DNA from: Ktedonobacter racemifer DSM 44963
GTDB taxonomy: Bacteria; Chloroflexota; Ktedonobacteria; Ktedonobacterales; Ktedonobacteraceae
DNA length: 64,000 nucleotides
Assembly: GCF_000178855.1 (NCBI RefSeq)
Contig: NZ_ADVG01000003.1
Location: forward strand, 1,302,001-1,366,000
Direction of reading: 5' to 3'
Of the stretch, positions 1 through 7,605 are shown piece by piece. The position numbers were made by a program, and so were the translations under genes. A model generated the notes under the pieces. It made no database searches. It worked only from the letters and a program-made list of their open reading frames with translations, and was not told the origin of the DNA. Position 1 is the stretch's first letter, and each line of letters starts with the position of its first letter.

Positions 1-144
1 TCACCATTAGCGCCTGCGACCGGGTCCACTTCCAGACGCCAGGTACACAACTCTGTAGATCCTCGGCCTGGAGCCAGCAACCCGAAAAAATGAACACCTG
101 GAAGATCAAAGCGTGGGGATTCTGTCGCACGAACAATAGCCATT
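1..144 (-). pseudogene. cupin-domain protein, 5' end, apparent frameshift
   Basis: Read on the minus strand, an ATG at 144 sits behind AAAAGGAG and gives MAIVRATE, but a stop follows four codons later. Moving one base after MAIVRATE gives SPRFDLPGVHFFGLLAPG and, further on, TELCTWRLEV, open to the window edge. This is the usual beginning of small cupin proteins (an RFDLPGV..GL.AP..G...CTWRL pattern). One extra base in the T run near 121-123 explains the break. It may be a sequencing or assembly error or a true mutation. The rest of the gene lies outside the window, so its function cannot be judged. Confidence 0.5.
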
Positions 145-434
145 GTGCATTCTCCTTTTCGTTCAAAGCATCATCATGTAGAATAGGACAAACCTGACGT
201 ATGAAGAGGGATCTCTCTTGCAGGTCCATTGAAAGTATAGGAAAAAGCTCAGAGAGAAGCGTCACGAGAAAGTATGATTCGACGGGTGATTCCCTCCTGC
301 CATGCTTTCTCTGTGAACATCACCCGCACTCATCGGTCGCAGTGAGAGACTGGCCATGCCCGGATGTTGCGGACATGTCGTAGACCCTTTATAATGGTGC
401 AGTCTGGCTCTGCGCAATAAAGAGAGGAACGGAG

Positions 435-3158
435 ATGTCGAAACTCAATGGGATGGATAGTCAGCACGCCGGAGGAGTGACGGAGAGAGCGTTCAGTTCG
501 CCTCTTATTCAAACACGGTTACATATTCCTCCCCTGCGTGCAAAACTGGTACAGCGTCCACAACTGACTGCATCCATTGAGCAGGCTCTAGAGAGTAAGT
601 TGTTGCTGCTTTCGGCTCCTGCCGGGTATGGGAAAACGACGCTTCTCAGTGCATGGGCGAATGAGAGTTCCTGGCCCGTTGCCTGGTTTTCGCTCGATAC
701 CGCCGACAATGATCGGACGCGATTTCTCACCTATCTCATCCATGCCTTGCAACACGTCCAGGGACAGGTGGGCAAGATCACACTGGATCGGCTTACCTCA
801 CAGCAGGCCCAGAGCACAGAAATGTTGCTCATTCCCCTTGTCAATGAATTCCTCTCTGCTCCCAGAATGGTTTTGGTACTCGATGATTATCATGTCATCG
901 AAGAGCAGCTTATTCATGAAGCACTTCTCTTTTTGCTTGAACATCTGCCCGAGAGCCTGCGCCTTATCATTGCTACTCGGACCGATCCCCCGTTGCCCCT
1001 GGCCCGTCTGCGCGCTCGGCATCAACTGCGAGAATTGCGTACCAGTGAGCTCCGTTTTCGTCGTGAGGAGAGTGCCGCGTTTCTGACGGAGAGCATGGAT
1101 CTGCAGCTGCCAGAAGAGACAATCGTCATGCTAGACGAGCGCAATCAGGGCTGGATTACCGGACTCCAACTCGCTGCCCTCTCATTACAAGGACCTACTC
1201 AACAGCCGATCAATCTCCTCACTGGAATCCATCATTTTGTCTTTGACTACCTTGCAGAAGAGGTCATGCAGCACCTTTCCACACCACTTCAGGAATTTCT
1301 CCTGAAAACATCCGTGCTGACCCATCTTCAGGCTTCCCTTTGTGAGGCAGTGACAGGGCAGGAGTCAGGCCAGCACCAGCTAGAGCAGCTCGAAAAAACC
1401 AACCTGTTTCTTACTCCACTCGACGCAGAGCGCACATGGTATCACTATCATCCCTTGTTCGCTGCGTTCCTCCAAAAACGGCTCAGCCAGAGCACTCCTG
1501 AACTCATACCTGATTTGCTTATACGCGCCTCGATCTGGTGTGAGCAGCATCACTACCCGGATGAGGCTATCCAGTATGCACTTGCAGCAAAACAGTATCT
1601 ACGCGCAGCGCAATTGATGGCACGCCATGCCAGAACGCTCCTGGCAAAACGCGAACTCTCCACCCTTCTCCGCTGGATAGAAATACTCCCTATCGACATC
1701 ATTCAAGCTCAGCCACAACTCTGCGTCGCCTACTGCTGGGCTTTGCTCTTCACTTTTCAATCAGAGCGCATTGTGCCCTTCCTTCAACAGGTCCAGGACA
1801 TCCTTGATAAAATACCAGACAGCGAAGACAAGGTGACGCAGCAACTGCGAGGCGAAATTGCTGCCATTCAGGCCACGCAGGCCAGCCTGAAGGGAGATCT
1901 GAAGCAGACGATCGCCCGATCTCAACAGGCTCTCGCCTGGCTCCCAGCCGAAGATCTCTGGACACGTGGCACACTTGTATTCTTCCAAGGTGTTGCCTAT
2001 TACGTGACAGGAAATATGCTCAAAGCCCAGCATGCCTACCAGGAGGCGCTCTCACTAAATCATAGCGCTGGCAACCATGCATTGTCACTGCTTGTTCATT
2101 GCTATCTTGCCCGCCTCTCTGTCACGGTAGGCAGATTACAGGATGCTCTCAGAATACTGGAAGCAGCCAGGGCGCAGGCGGAACAACACGACCGTCACCT
2201 CTCGTTTGAAGGTGGTTTGCTGGCAATCGAGTTGAGCAATATCTACTATCAGCAAAATGAGATGGATGCCGCTTATACCATGTTGACCAGGGGCATCGAA
2301 ATAGGAAAAACGGTGGCCTCAACAGGTGTCTTGCGCGCAGGGTATACAGCGTTAGCCCGTTGGCAACAGGCCAGGGGGCAGGTGGAAGAGGTTCGGAGCC
2401 TGCTCTGGCAAATAGACCAGATGAAGCAACCAGCGAGTGTGCTCTGGATTGAGGCAGAGCTTCAGGCGTATCGGTTCCAATGGGAGATCATGCAGCACCA
2501 TGAGACAGCGATAGAGCGCAGACTTGCTGAGCAAGAGATGAAAGCGCCGCCCATCTCCGTGCTCACGGAAATAACGTATCTTGCTCAGGCTCGCGTGCTC
2601 ATCGCATCTGCCCACTATGACGCTGCTTTAAGCTTGCTGGAAAAACTGCTTCAACACGCAGAAGACGAACAGCGTACAGGGGGCATCATCAGCATCACAG
2701 TGCTCCAGGCGAATGCGTTCTCTGCTTGCGGCGATCGATCCGCCGCCCTCAAGGCCATCCAGAGGGCCTTATCACTCGCTGCGCCAGAGCGGTATATGCG
2801 GGTATTTCTCGATGAAGGGGAACCAATAAAAGCACTCCTCCAGCAGGCAGTGACCCATAGCATACAATCTTCCTATGTCATACAGCTCCTGCGCGCGTTT
2901 TCCGAAGCGGCCTCCCGTACTTCTCACACGCAACCGTTACTTGATCCTTTAAGTGAACGTGAGTTAGAGGTACTCCAATGTATCATGAGGGGACAATCCA
3001 ACCAGACCATTGCAGATCACCTGCAGGTCTCTCTCAATACGGTAAAAACCCATATGAGTCATATCTTTGCCAAACTGCACGTCAACAGCCGAACGCAAGC
3101 GGTGGCACGTGCGAATGAACTGCAACTTATCGAAGTAAAACGAGATTCTCTCCTTTAG
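435..3158 (+). CDS. MalT/LAL-type LuxR-family ATPase regulator
   Basis: A 907-residue transcription activator of the LAL (large ATP-binding LuxR) type. A P-loop APAGYGKTT lies at residues 61-69 and a Walker B stretch MVLVLDDYHV near 145. The middle (about 350-800) is alpha-helical and TPR-like, as in MalT. The C-terminal 70 residues form a LuxR helix-turn-helix beginning LSERELEVLQ and including NTVKTHMSHIFAKL. In this family ATP and an inducer drive oligomerisation and promoter binding; the inducer here is unknown. The start is chosen for GGAG just upstream and the N-terminal match to the family. It is monocistronic; an insertion sequence follows 120 bases downstream. Confidence 0.9.
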   Translation: MSKLNGMDSQHAGGVTERAFSSPLIQTRLHIPPLRAKLVQRPQLTASIEQALESKLLLLSAPAGYGKTTLLSAWANESSWPVAWFSLDTADNDRTRFLTYLIHALQHVQGQVGKITLDRLTSQQAQSTEMLLIPLVNEFLSAPRMVLVLDDYHVIEEQLIHEALLFLLEHLPESLRLIIATRTDPPLPLARLRARHQLRELRTSELRFRREESAAFLTESMDLQLPEETIVMLDERNQGWITGLQLAALSLQGPTQQPINLLTGIHHFVFDYLAEEVMQHLSTPLQEFLLKTSVLTHLQASLCEAVTGQESGQHQLEQLEKTNLFLTPLDAERTWYHYHPLFAAFLQKRLSQSTPELIPDLLIRASIWCEQHHYPDEAIQYALAAKQYLRAAQLMARHARTLLAKRELSTLLRWIEILPIDIIQAQPQLCVAYCWALLFTFQSERIVPFLQQVQDILDKIPDSEDKVTQQLRGEIAAIQATQASLKGDLKQTIARSQQALAWLPAEDLWTRGTLVFFQGVAYYVTGNMLKAQHAYQEALSLNHSAGNHALSLLVHCYLARLSVTVGRLQDALRILEAARAQAEQHDRHLSFEGGLLAIELSNIYYQQNEMDAAYTMLTRGIEIGKTVASTGVLRAGYTALARWQQARGQVEEVRSLLWQIDQMKQPASVLWIEAELQAYRFQWEIMQHHETAIERRLAEQEMKAPPISVLTEITYLAQARVLIASAHYDAALSLLEKLLQHAEDEQRTGGIISITVLQANAFSACGDRSAALKAIQRALSLAAPERYMRVFLDEGEPIKALLQQAVTHSIQSSYVIQLLRAFSEAASRTSHTQPLLDPLSERELEVLQCIMRGQSNQTIADHLQVSLNTVKTHMSHIFAKLHVNSRTQAVARANELQLIEVKRDSLL

Positions 3159-3281
3159 CAGGTACATGTTAGGGTTTTGACGTTCAGGCTCATTTTGTAT
3201 GAGGCAGCTTATAGAAGGGGATGAAGCCATCTCTCATCGTGATGAAATATAAAGCGATTTCCCACCTTGCCTCATCAGAAA

Positions 3282-4794
3282 TTAGTCTACCTAAGTTTCG
3301 CCCAAATTGACGACAGTCCAGCGAGCCAGTGCAGAGCTTGCAAAAAGCAGAGCGATACTCCATAGCTAATGAAGGAACAAAGGAGCTTTCATTAGAAAAA
3401 GGAGTATCACCATGAACGAGTCTATCACAACAACAACGAACCATTTCACTGGATGCGCCATCCTGGCCGCCATAGGAGCCAAATTGCAGCAATTGGATGT
3501 CTTGAGCCCGATCCGCAAGAGAGTGCAGATCAGGCAGAAAACCATCAAGCATACGCCTCTCGACAAGCTGATGGATGCGTTTATCAGTCTGTTGGCTGGA
3601 GCCCATGGACTGGTAGAAATCAACAGTCGGCTGCGAGCCGATCCGGGCTTGCAACGAGCCTTCGGTCGAACCTCTTGTGCTGAGCAGTCGGTGGTGCAAG
3701 AGACGCTTTCTGCCTGTGCTGAGGAAAATGTCCTTCAGTTGCATCAGGCGCTCGATGAGATCTACCGCGCTCAGAGCCAAGGCTTTCATCATGACTATCA
3801 GGCCGCTTTTCAACTCTTGGACGTGGACCTGACGGGCATGCCTTGTGGACCAAAAGCGGCGTTTGCCACGCGCGGCTATTTTGCAGGACTCTATCATCGC
3901 CGAGGGCGGCAATTGGGTCGTGTGCTGGCGACCCAGCATGAAGAAGTCGTGGTCGATCAGCTTTTTGCAGGCAATGTCCAACTGATCAAGGCTCTGCAAC
4001 CGCTGGTAGAGACTGCTGAGACGACCTTGCAATTGGACGATGCCAAACGCAGACGGACCATTATCCGTGTCGATGCAGGTGCGGGAACCGAGGACGACCT
4101 CAATTGGCTGCTCTCCCGAGGCTACGAGGTCATGGCGAAAGAATACTCGGGACGACGTATCACGCGACTGTCTCAAACGGTCAAGGAATGGGTCCAGGAC
4201 CCCACCTGGTCGGAACGTTCCTTTGGCTGGGTGAGCGAGGAAGCCGCTGGCTACGTCCGTCCCATGCGACGTATTGCGGTACGCTGTCGCAGAAGAGATG
4301 GCACATTTGCTTATGGCATTCTGATGTGTTCGCTCTCGATTGAGCAGGTTCTTCCCCTTCTGGGATGGGAGGCATCGCAAGCGGCTGATCCCACGGCGGT
4401 GCTCTTGGCCTATGTGACCTTTTATGATCAGCGTGGTGGAGGCATCGAAACCTCCTTCAAGGGTGATAAACAGGGATTGGGACTGACGAAACGCAATAAG
4501 AAGCGCTTTGAGGCGCAGTACATGCTGGCGCTGCTCGGCTCACTGGCTCACAACGTGGTGGTCTGGGCACGTCGCTGGCTGAACAGCCCAAAAATCCATC
4601 GTTATGGCATCTTGCGTATGGTGCGTGATGTCTTTCATGTCAGCGGTTTGCTCCGTTTCAATGCGTTGCATCAGGTGGTTGAGATCGAGCTCAATCAGGA
4701 CGCTCCCCTGGCTCACTCACTCCTCTATCCCTTGCAGGAGCTGCTTGCTCCCTTCCAGATTGTTGTTATTTTGGGCGAAACTTAGGTAGTCTAA
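3282..4794 (+). mobile_element. complete insertion sequence with 25-bp terminal inverted repeats
   Basis: Two 25-base ends match as inverted repeats at 24 of 25 positions: 3282-3306 and 4770-4794, with core CTACCTAAGTTTCGCCCAAA. The single gene between them encodes a DDE transposase, and its TAG stop lies inside the right repeat. I could not identify a clean target duplication: the flanks read GAAA on the left and ACAT on the right. Confidence 0.8.
3412..4785 (+). CDS. DDE transposase (IS4/IS1380-like fold)
   Basis: A 457-residue transposase filling the element at 3282-4794. Candidate catalytic positions are the Asp in DVDLTGMP (near 138), the Asp in VDAGAGTEDD (near 220), and the Glu in YDQRGGGIETSFKGDK (near 350), which resembles the Y-R-E-K signature of IS4-type enzymes. 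The N-terminal LAGAHGLVEINSRLRAD block is typical of transposases of this shape. The length is complete, with no internal stop, so the copy may be active. The exact IS family is not resolved; IS1380 is an alternative to IS4. Confidence 0.8.
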   Translation: MNESITTTTNHFTGCAILAAIGAKLQQLDVLSPIRKRVQIRQKTIKHTPLDKLMDAFISLLAGAHGLVEINSRLRADPGLQRAFGRTSCAEQSVVQETLSACAEENVLQLHQALDEIYRAQSQGFHHDYQAAFQLLDVDLTGMPCGPKAAFATRGYFAGLYHRRGRQLGRVLATQHEEVVVDQLFAGNVQLIKALQPLVETAETTLQLDDAKRRRTIIRVDAGAGTEDDLNWLLSRGYEVMAKEYSGRRITRLSQTVKEWVQDPTWSERSFGWVSEEAAGYVRPMRRIAVRCRRRDGTFAYGILMCSLSIEQVLPLLGWEASQAADPTAVLLAYVTFYDQRGGGIETSFKGDKQGLGLTKRNKKRFEAQYMLALLGSLAHNVVVWARRWLNSPKIHRYGILRMVRDVFHVSGLLRFNALHQVVEIELNQDAPLAHSLLYPLQELLAPFQIVVILGET

Positions 4795-4972
4795 ACATCA
4801 AATATTAAATACATTTTGGCGGACTAAAAGTAGTAAAATATGATAAAAAGCTTGTTTCCTGATAATAATACGCTTATACTAGATTCGTAGGAATCAGAAA
4901 TTGCAACTCTTGAGGAGAGGCATTTATTCGGCTGTTAGATTTGTTTATGCGAATGTAGAGGAGTTTGTACTG

Positions 4973-5638
4973 ATGGAGCGAGCAGAGTGGCTTAAGGCGT
5001 GCCGCCAGCGCAACGAAACGCGGATGGACACGCTTATTTCTCCTATCTATGATGAGAACTGGGGCGGCTATATCAACAAGACACACCTGCATATGCTTAA
5101 CCGGCTGCTGGATGCCTCTCCGGTGGGTGGGAGCGTGCTGGACGCGGCCTGTGGCACGGGAAAATACTGGCCAGTTTTGCTGGAGCGTGGCTTTACCGTT
5201 GTGGGAGTTGACCAGTCTCGAGGGATGTTACAGCAGGCGCAAGGGAAGCATCCAGAGGTTACGGTAAGGCATATGGGTATGCAGGAACTGGATTTCGTGG
5301 ATGAGTTTGATGGGATTATCTGCCTGGATGCGATGGAGAATGTCTTCCCCGAGGATTGGCCTCGCATTCTGGCTAATTTCGCCCGGGCGCTCCATCCCTA
5401 TGGCTTTCTCTATTTTACAGTAGAACTGGAGAGCGAGGAGAACCTGCGTCATGCCTATGAAGAGGGGAAGAAGTTGCAACTACCACTTGCCTACGGTGAG
5501 CATGGGCATGAAGGCTATTACCACTATTACCCCAGCGATGAGCAGGTCTGCAACTGGTTTACTGAGGCTGGCTTCTCCCTGCTGAGCACCGATGAAGGGG
5601 ATGGCTACCTGCATTACCTTGTAAGCAGGCAGCACTGA
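4973..5638 (+). CDS. class I SAM-dependent methyltransferase
   Basis: A 221-residue methyltransferase. The SAM-binding motif I is VLDAACGTGKYWPVL, followed by an acidic motif VVGVDQSRGML and the post-motif region DGIICLDAMENV. The start at 4973 (MERAEWLKACR) is preferred to an upstream in-frame codon at 4901, because AGAGGAG lies eight bases before it. The substrate is unknown; the fold resembles small-molecule and ubiquinone-type methyltransferases. It stands alone between the insertion sequence and a long hairpin that probably ends transcription. Confidence 0.8.
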   Translation: MERAEWLKACRQRNETRMDTLISPIYDENWGGYINKTHLHMLNRLLDASPVGGSVLDAACGTGKYWPVLLERGFTVVGVDQSRGMLQQAQGKHPEVTVRHMGMQELDFVDEFDGIICLDAMENVFPEDWPRILANFARALHPYGFLYFTVELESEENLRHAYEEGKKLQLPLAYGEHGHEGYYHYYPSDEQVCNWFTEAGFSLLSTDEGDGYLHYLVSRQH

Positions 5639-5666
5639 CACTCAACTCTTCGCGCCTGCGGCGCAC

Positions 5667-5729
5667 AGAGTAAGGGTGTGTGGGTGGGAAACGAGCAATG
5701 CTCGTTTCCCACCCACACACCCTTACTCT
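5667..5729. terminator. very long perfect hairpin, 31-bp stem
   Basis: Arms 5667-5697 and 5699-5729 are perfectly complementary with a one-base centre. The left arm begins AGAGTAAGGGTGTGTGGGTG. It lies between convergent genes (methyltransferase and winged-helix protein), so a bidirectional terminator is plausible, but no T-run follows. Just upstream, 5645-5664 reads CTTCGCGCCTGCGGCGC, which also occurs before the hairpin at 25265. Confidence 0.75.
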
Positions 5730-5750
5730 ATGAATCGGGATAGAAGAAGT

Positions 5751-6095
5751 TTAGAAGGCCTCTGGAAGTAATAAATAGCCATAGGTGTTGACGCAATACA
5801 CATAAATGCCTGTGCCCCTGAGCTTGCTTCGAATACGATCTATGTGTTTGTCCATCATCATACGGACCTTGGTATCCATTTTACAGTTATAGGCCATTAA
5901 GGCCAGGTTGGCGTAGGTGACCGGGTTGCCATGTCGTAGTGAGAAGAGTAAACGGTACTCAGTCGATGTCAGCACAATCGTTGTATCGCCAATTGTTACC
6001 GCCCGCCTTTCTAGATCCCATGCCATATCTTTCACTCGTCCCCCCTTTTGCTTATATGTTTCCATTGAATTAAAGTAGCGATTAGAGATTGTCAT
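5751..6095 (-). CDS. orphan winged-helix (OmpR/PhoB-type) DNA-binding protein
   Basis: A 114-residue protein whose last 90 residues match the Trans_reg_C winged helix: LTSTEYRLLFSL (transactivation loop region), DKHIDRIRSKLR (recognition helix) and YCVNTYGYLLL (C-terminal hairpin). There is no receiver domain. The N-terminal 25 residues are not recognised. AGGAAGG lies about 13 bases before the ATG. It is transcribed in the same direction as the secretion operon and lies downstream of it, 230 bases after the last gene, so it could belong to that locus or be independent. DNA binding is likely; the target is unknown. Confidence 0.7.
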   Translation of the reverse strand: MTISNRYFNSMETYKQKGGRVKDMAWDLERRAVTIGDTTIVLTSTEYRLLFSLRHGNPVTYANLALMAYNCKMDTKVRMMMDKHIDRIRSKLRGTGIYVYCVNTYGYLLLPEAF

Positions 6096-6325
6096 ATGTA
6101 GAGTGCTTCCTTCCTAAATCGATATGGATTTGTATATATGCAACTACTCAACTCGTTACTGCACGAGGAGTTCTCAGTGCTTACGACGCTTCGTTAGGGT
6201 ATGGGATGCAGAATCTCTAAAAAATAAAAGAGCAAGTTCACAGATACTATAGTACCTGATTGCTTGCTCTTTGCGCTTTGAACTACTTCACAATTTTTGG
6301 GCATTTCCCAATGGTAATGGGGTAA

Positions 6326-7597
6326 TTAGCTCTCTTTCTTCTTCTGGCCTCCCTTTTGTTCTTCGGGAGATCTGAGTTCGCGCACTACGCGTTGTAAGTC
6401 CTTATCATGATGAAAGACGTCGGGGAGTGGTCCTTCAAAGGGGTTCCCAAACACATAGAGTTGCTCGGGGTCGGATGTCTCCTCTGTGGCCAGGTTTTTA
6501 CCCTGTTCTTCTATCGTGCTACTCTCTTGAAAGAGGTCTATTAAATCGCTCTGCACATCAAAGGGATTGGCGATCTCGCTTGGTTGTGCCCGCGTTGGCG
6601 CGATGGCTTCGATTTCTGCCAGGTCGTGCTTTACTGCTGTTTGCTCTGCTGTGTCTTCGCTGCCTGATTTCTCCGTGCCTGCTTCGGATTGGAAAAATCC
6701 GAGGTCTTGTAAGACTTCTGTCTGTTCTTGCTCGTTGGCTAGCTGGGGCTCCCGCTTTCTGCGAGCAGACCTGGCGGTCCGTCGGTGTTTAGCTGTATCT
6801 TCCTCTTCTTCAAAGGGATTCTCAATCACACTTGTGCCAGGAGGCAGAAGCGGAGCTTCTTCTTCTGCCTGGGCACCTTCAGCCTCTCCAGTAGTGGGAG
6901 CCTGTTCGGGCCTCGCTTCTGGCGTGAATGAGGGGGCCTGCGTCTCCACTTCTTCCTCAAAGGGATTGACGAGCTTGAGATTGTGTTGAGGAGACTGACG
7001 CGGGGTTGGACTGGACGTGAGCAATGACCCCATTTCCTGGCTGTAGTCCTGGTTTACAGGTGTTGGTGTTGGCGGGAGAGGCTGTCTCTCCTGCTGTGTC
7101 CAGGTGCCGGATTGCATAGTCTGTGCTGGTGCTGCCTGTTGTTTATATTGCTCTGCTGAGGTGACCGGGGGTGGCGAATACAGCGGAGCGGCGGGCCACT
7201 GCTGACTATTCGCGACTGGCTGTTGTGCCTCACTCATTGGGCTGAAATATAGCTGTTCTTGCCCTGGCAGGCCGGGCTGAGCCTTACTCGATTGAGAGAG
7301 TGCAACAAGAGCCATAATTTCAGCACAAGCCAGCCTGAACCAGAGTACCCATGCCGCCAGGAGCAGAATTGACTGGAGGAATAGCCAGAAGGCAGGCAAC
7401 AGCAGTGTTGCCTGCGGGTGGGACCATAAACTACTCCACTGCACACAGACGCGTGTGAACTGTACCCAGGTTGTTGGGGGCCAGCCTTCCAGGCAGAGAA
7501 TGAGTATCGCCGTCACCCCAATGGGGAGGCAGCGATACACAAGTTGTTTTTGAATTGGTGTGGATGTCGGTTTTGGCCTGCTCTGTGATGCCTGCAT
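6326..7597 (-). CDS. membrane protein with four NPF-acidic repeats, secretion operon
   Basis: A 423-residue protein, last gene of the secretion-like operon, starting eight bases after the VirB4 gene. Two hydrophobic segments (about 25-45 and 68-90) are followed by a long polar, Pro/Gln/Glu-rich tail likely to be cytosolic. The tail repeats one short motif: VNPFEEEVET, ENPFEEEEDT, ANPFDVQSDL and GNPFEGPLPD. The C-terminus is charged (QKKKES). I recognise no named family. Position suggests a membrane anchor or scaffold for the machine, with the NPF motifs as candidate docking peptides. GAGGA precedes the ATG. Confidence 0.65.
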   Translation of the reverse strand: MQASQSRPKPTSTPIQKQLVYRCLPIGVTAILILCLEGWPPTTWVQFTRVCVQWSSLWSHPQATLLLPAFWLFLQSILLLAAWVLWFRLACAEIMALVALSQSSKAQPGLPGQEQLYFSPMSEAQQPVANSQQWPAAPLYSPPPVTSAEQYKQQAAPAQTMQSGTWTQQERQPLPPTPTPVNQDYSQEMGSLLTSSPTPRQSPQHNLKLVNPFEEEVETQAPSFTPEARPEQAPTTGEAEGAQAEEEAPLLPPGTSVIENPFEEEEDTAKHRRTARSARRKREPQLANEQEQTEVLQDLGFFQSEAGTEKSGSEDTAEQTAVKHDLAEIEAIAPTRAQPSEIANPFDVQSDLIDLFQESSTIEEQGKNLATEETSDPEQLYVFGNPFEGPLPDVFHHDKDLQRVVRELRSPEEQKGGQKKKES

Positions 7598-7605
7598 ATG
7601 ATTCC

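Noticed and set aside
3190..4380. 396-residue frame on the minus strand across the insertion sequence
   Set aside because: It is antisense to the intact transposase. Its last 30 codons (3190-3280) look protein-like, but no homologous partner was found on the other side of the element.
4901..4972. Longer N-terminus for the methyltransferase
   Set aside because: The extra 24 codons lack a ribosome site, while AGAGGAG stands before the internal ATG.
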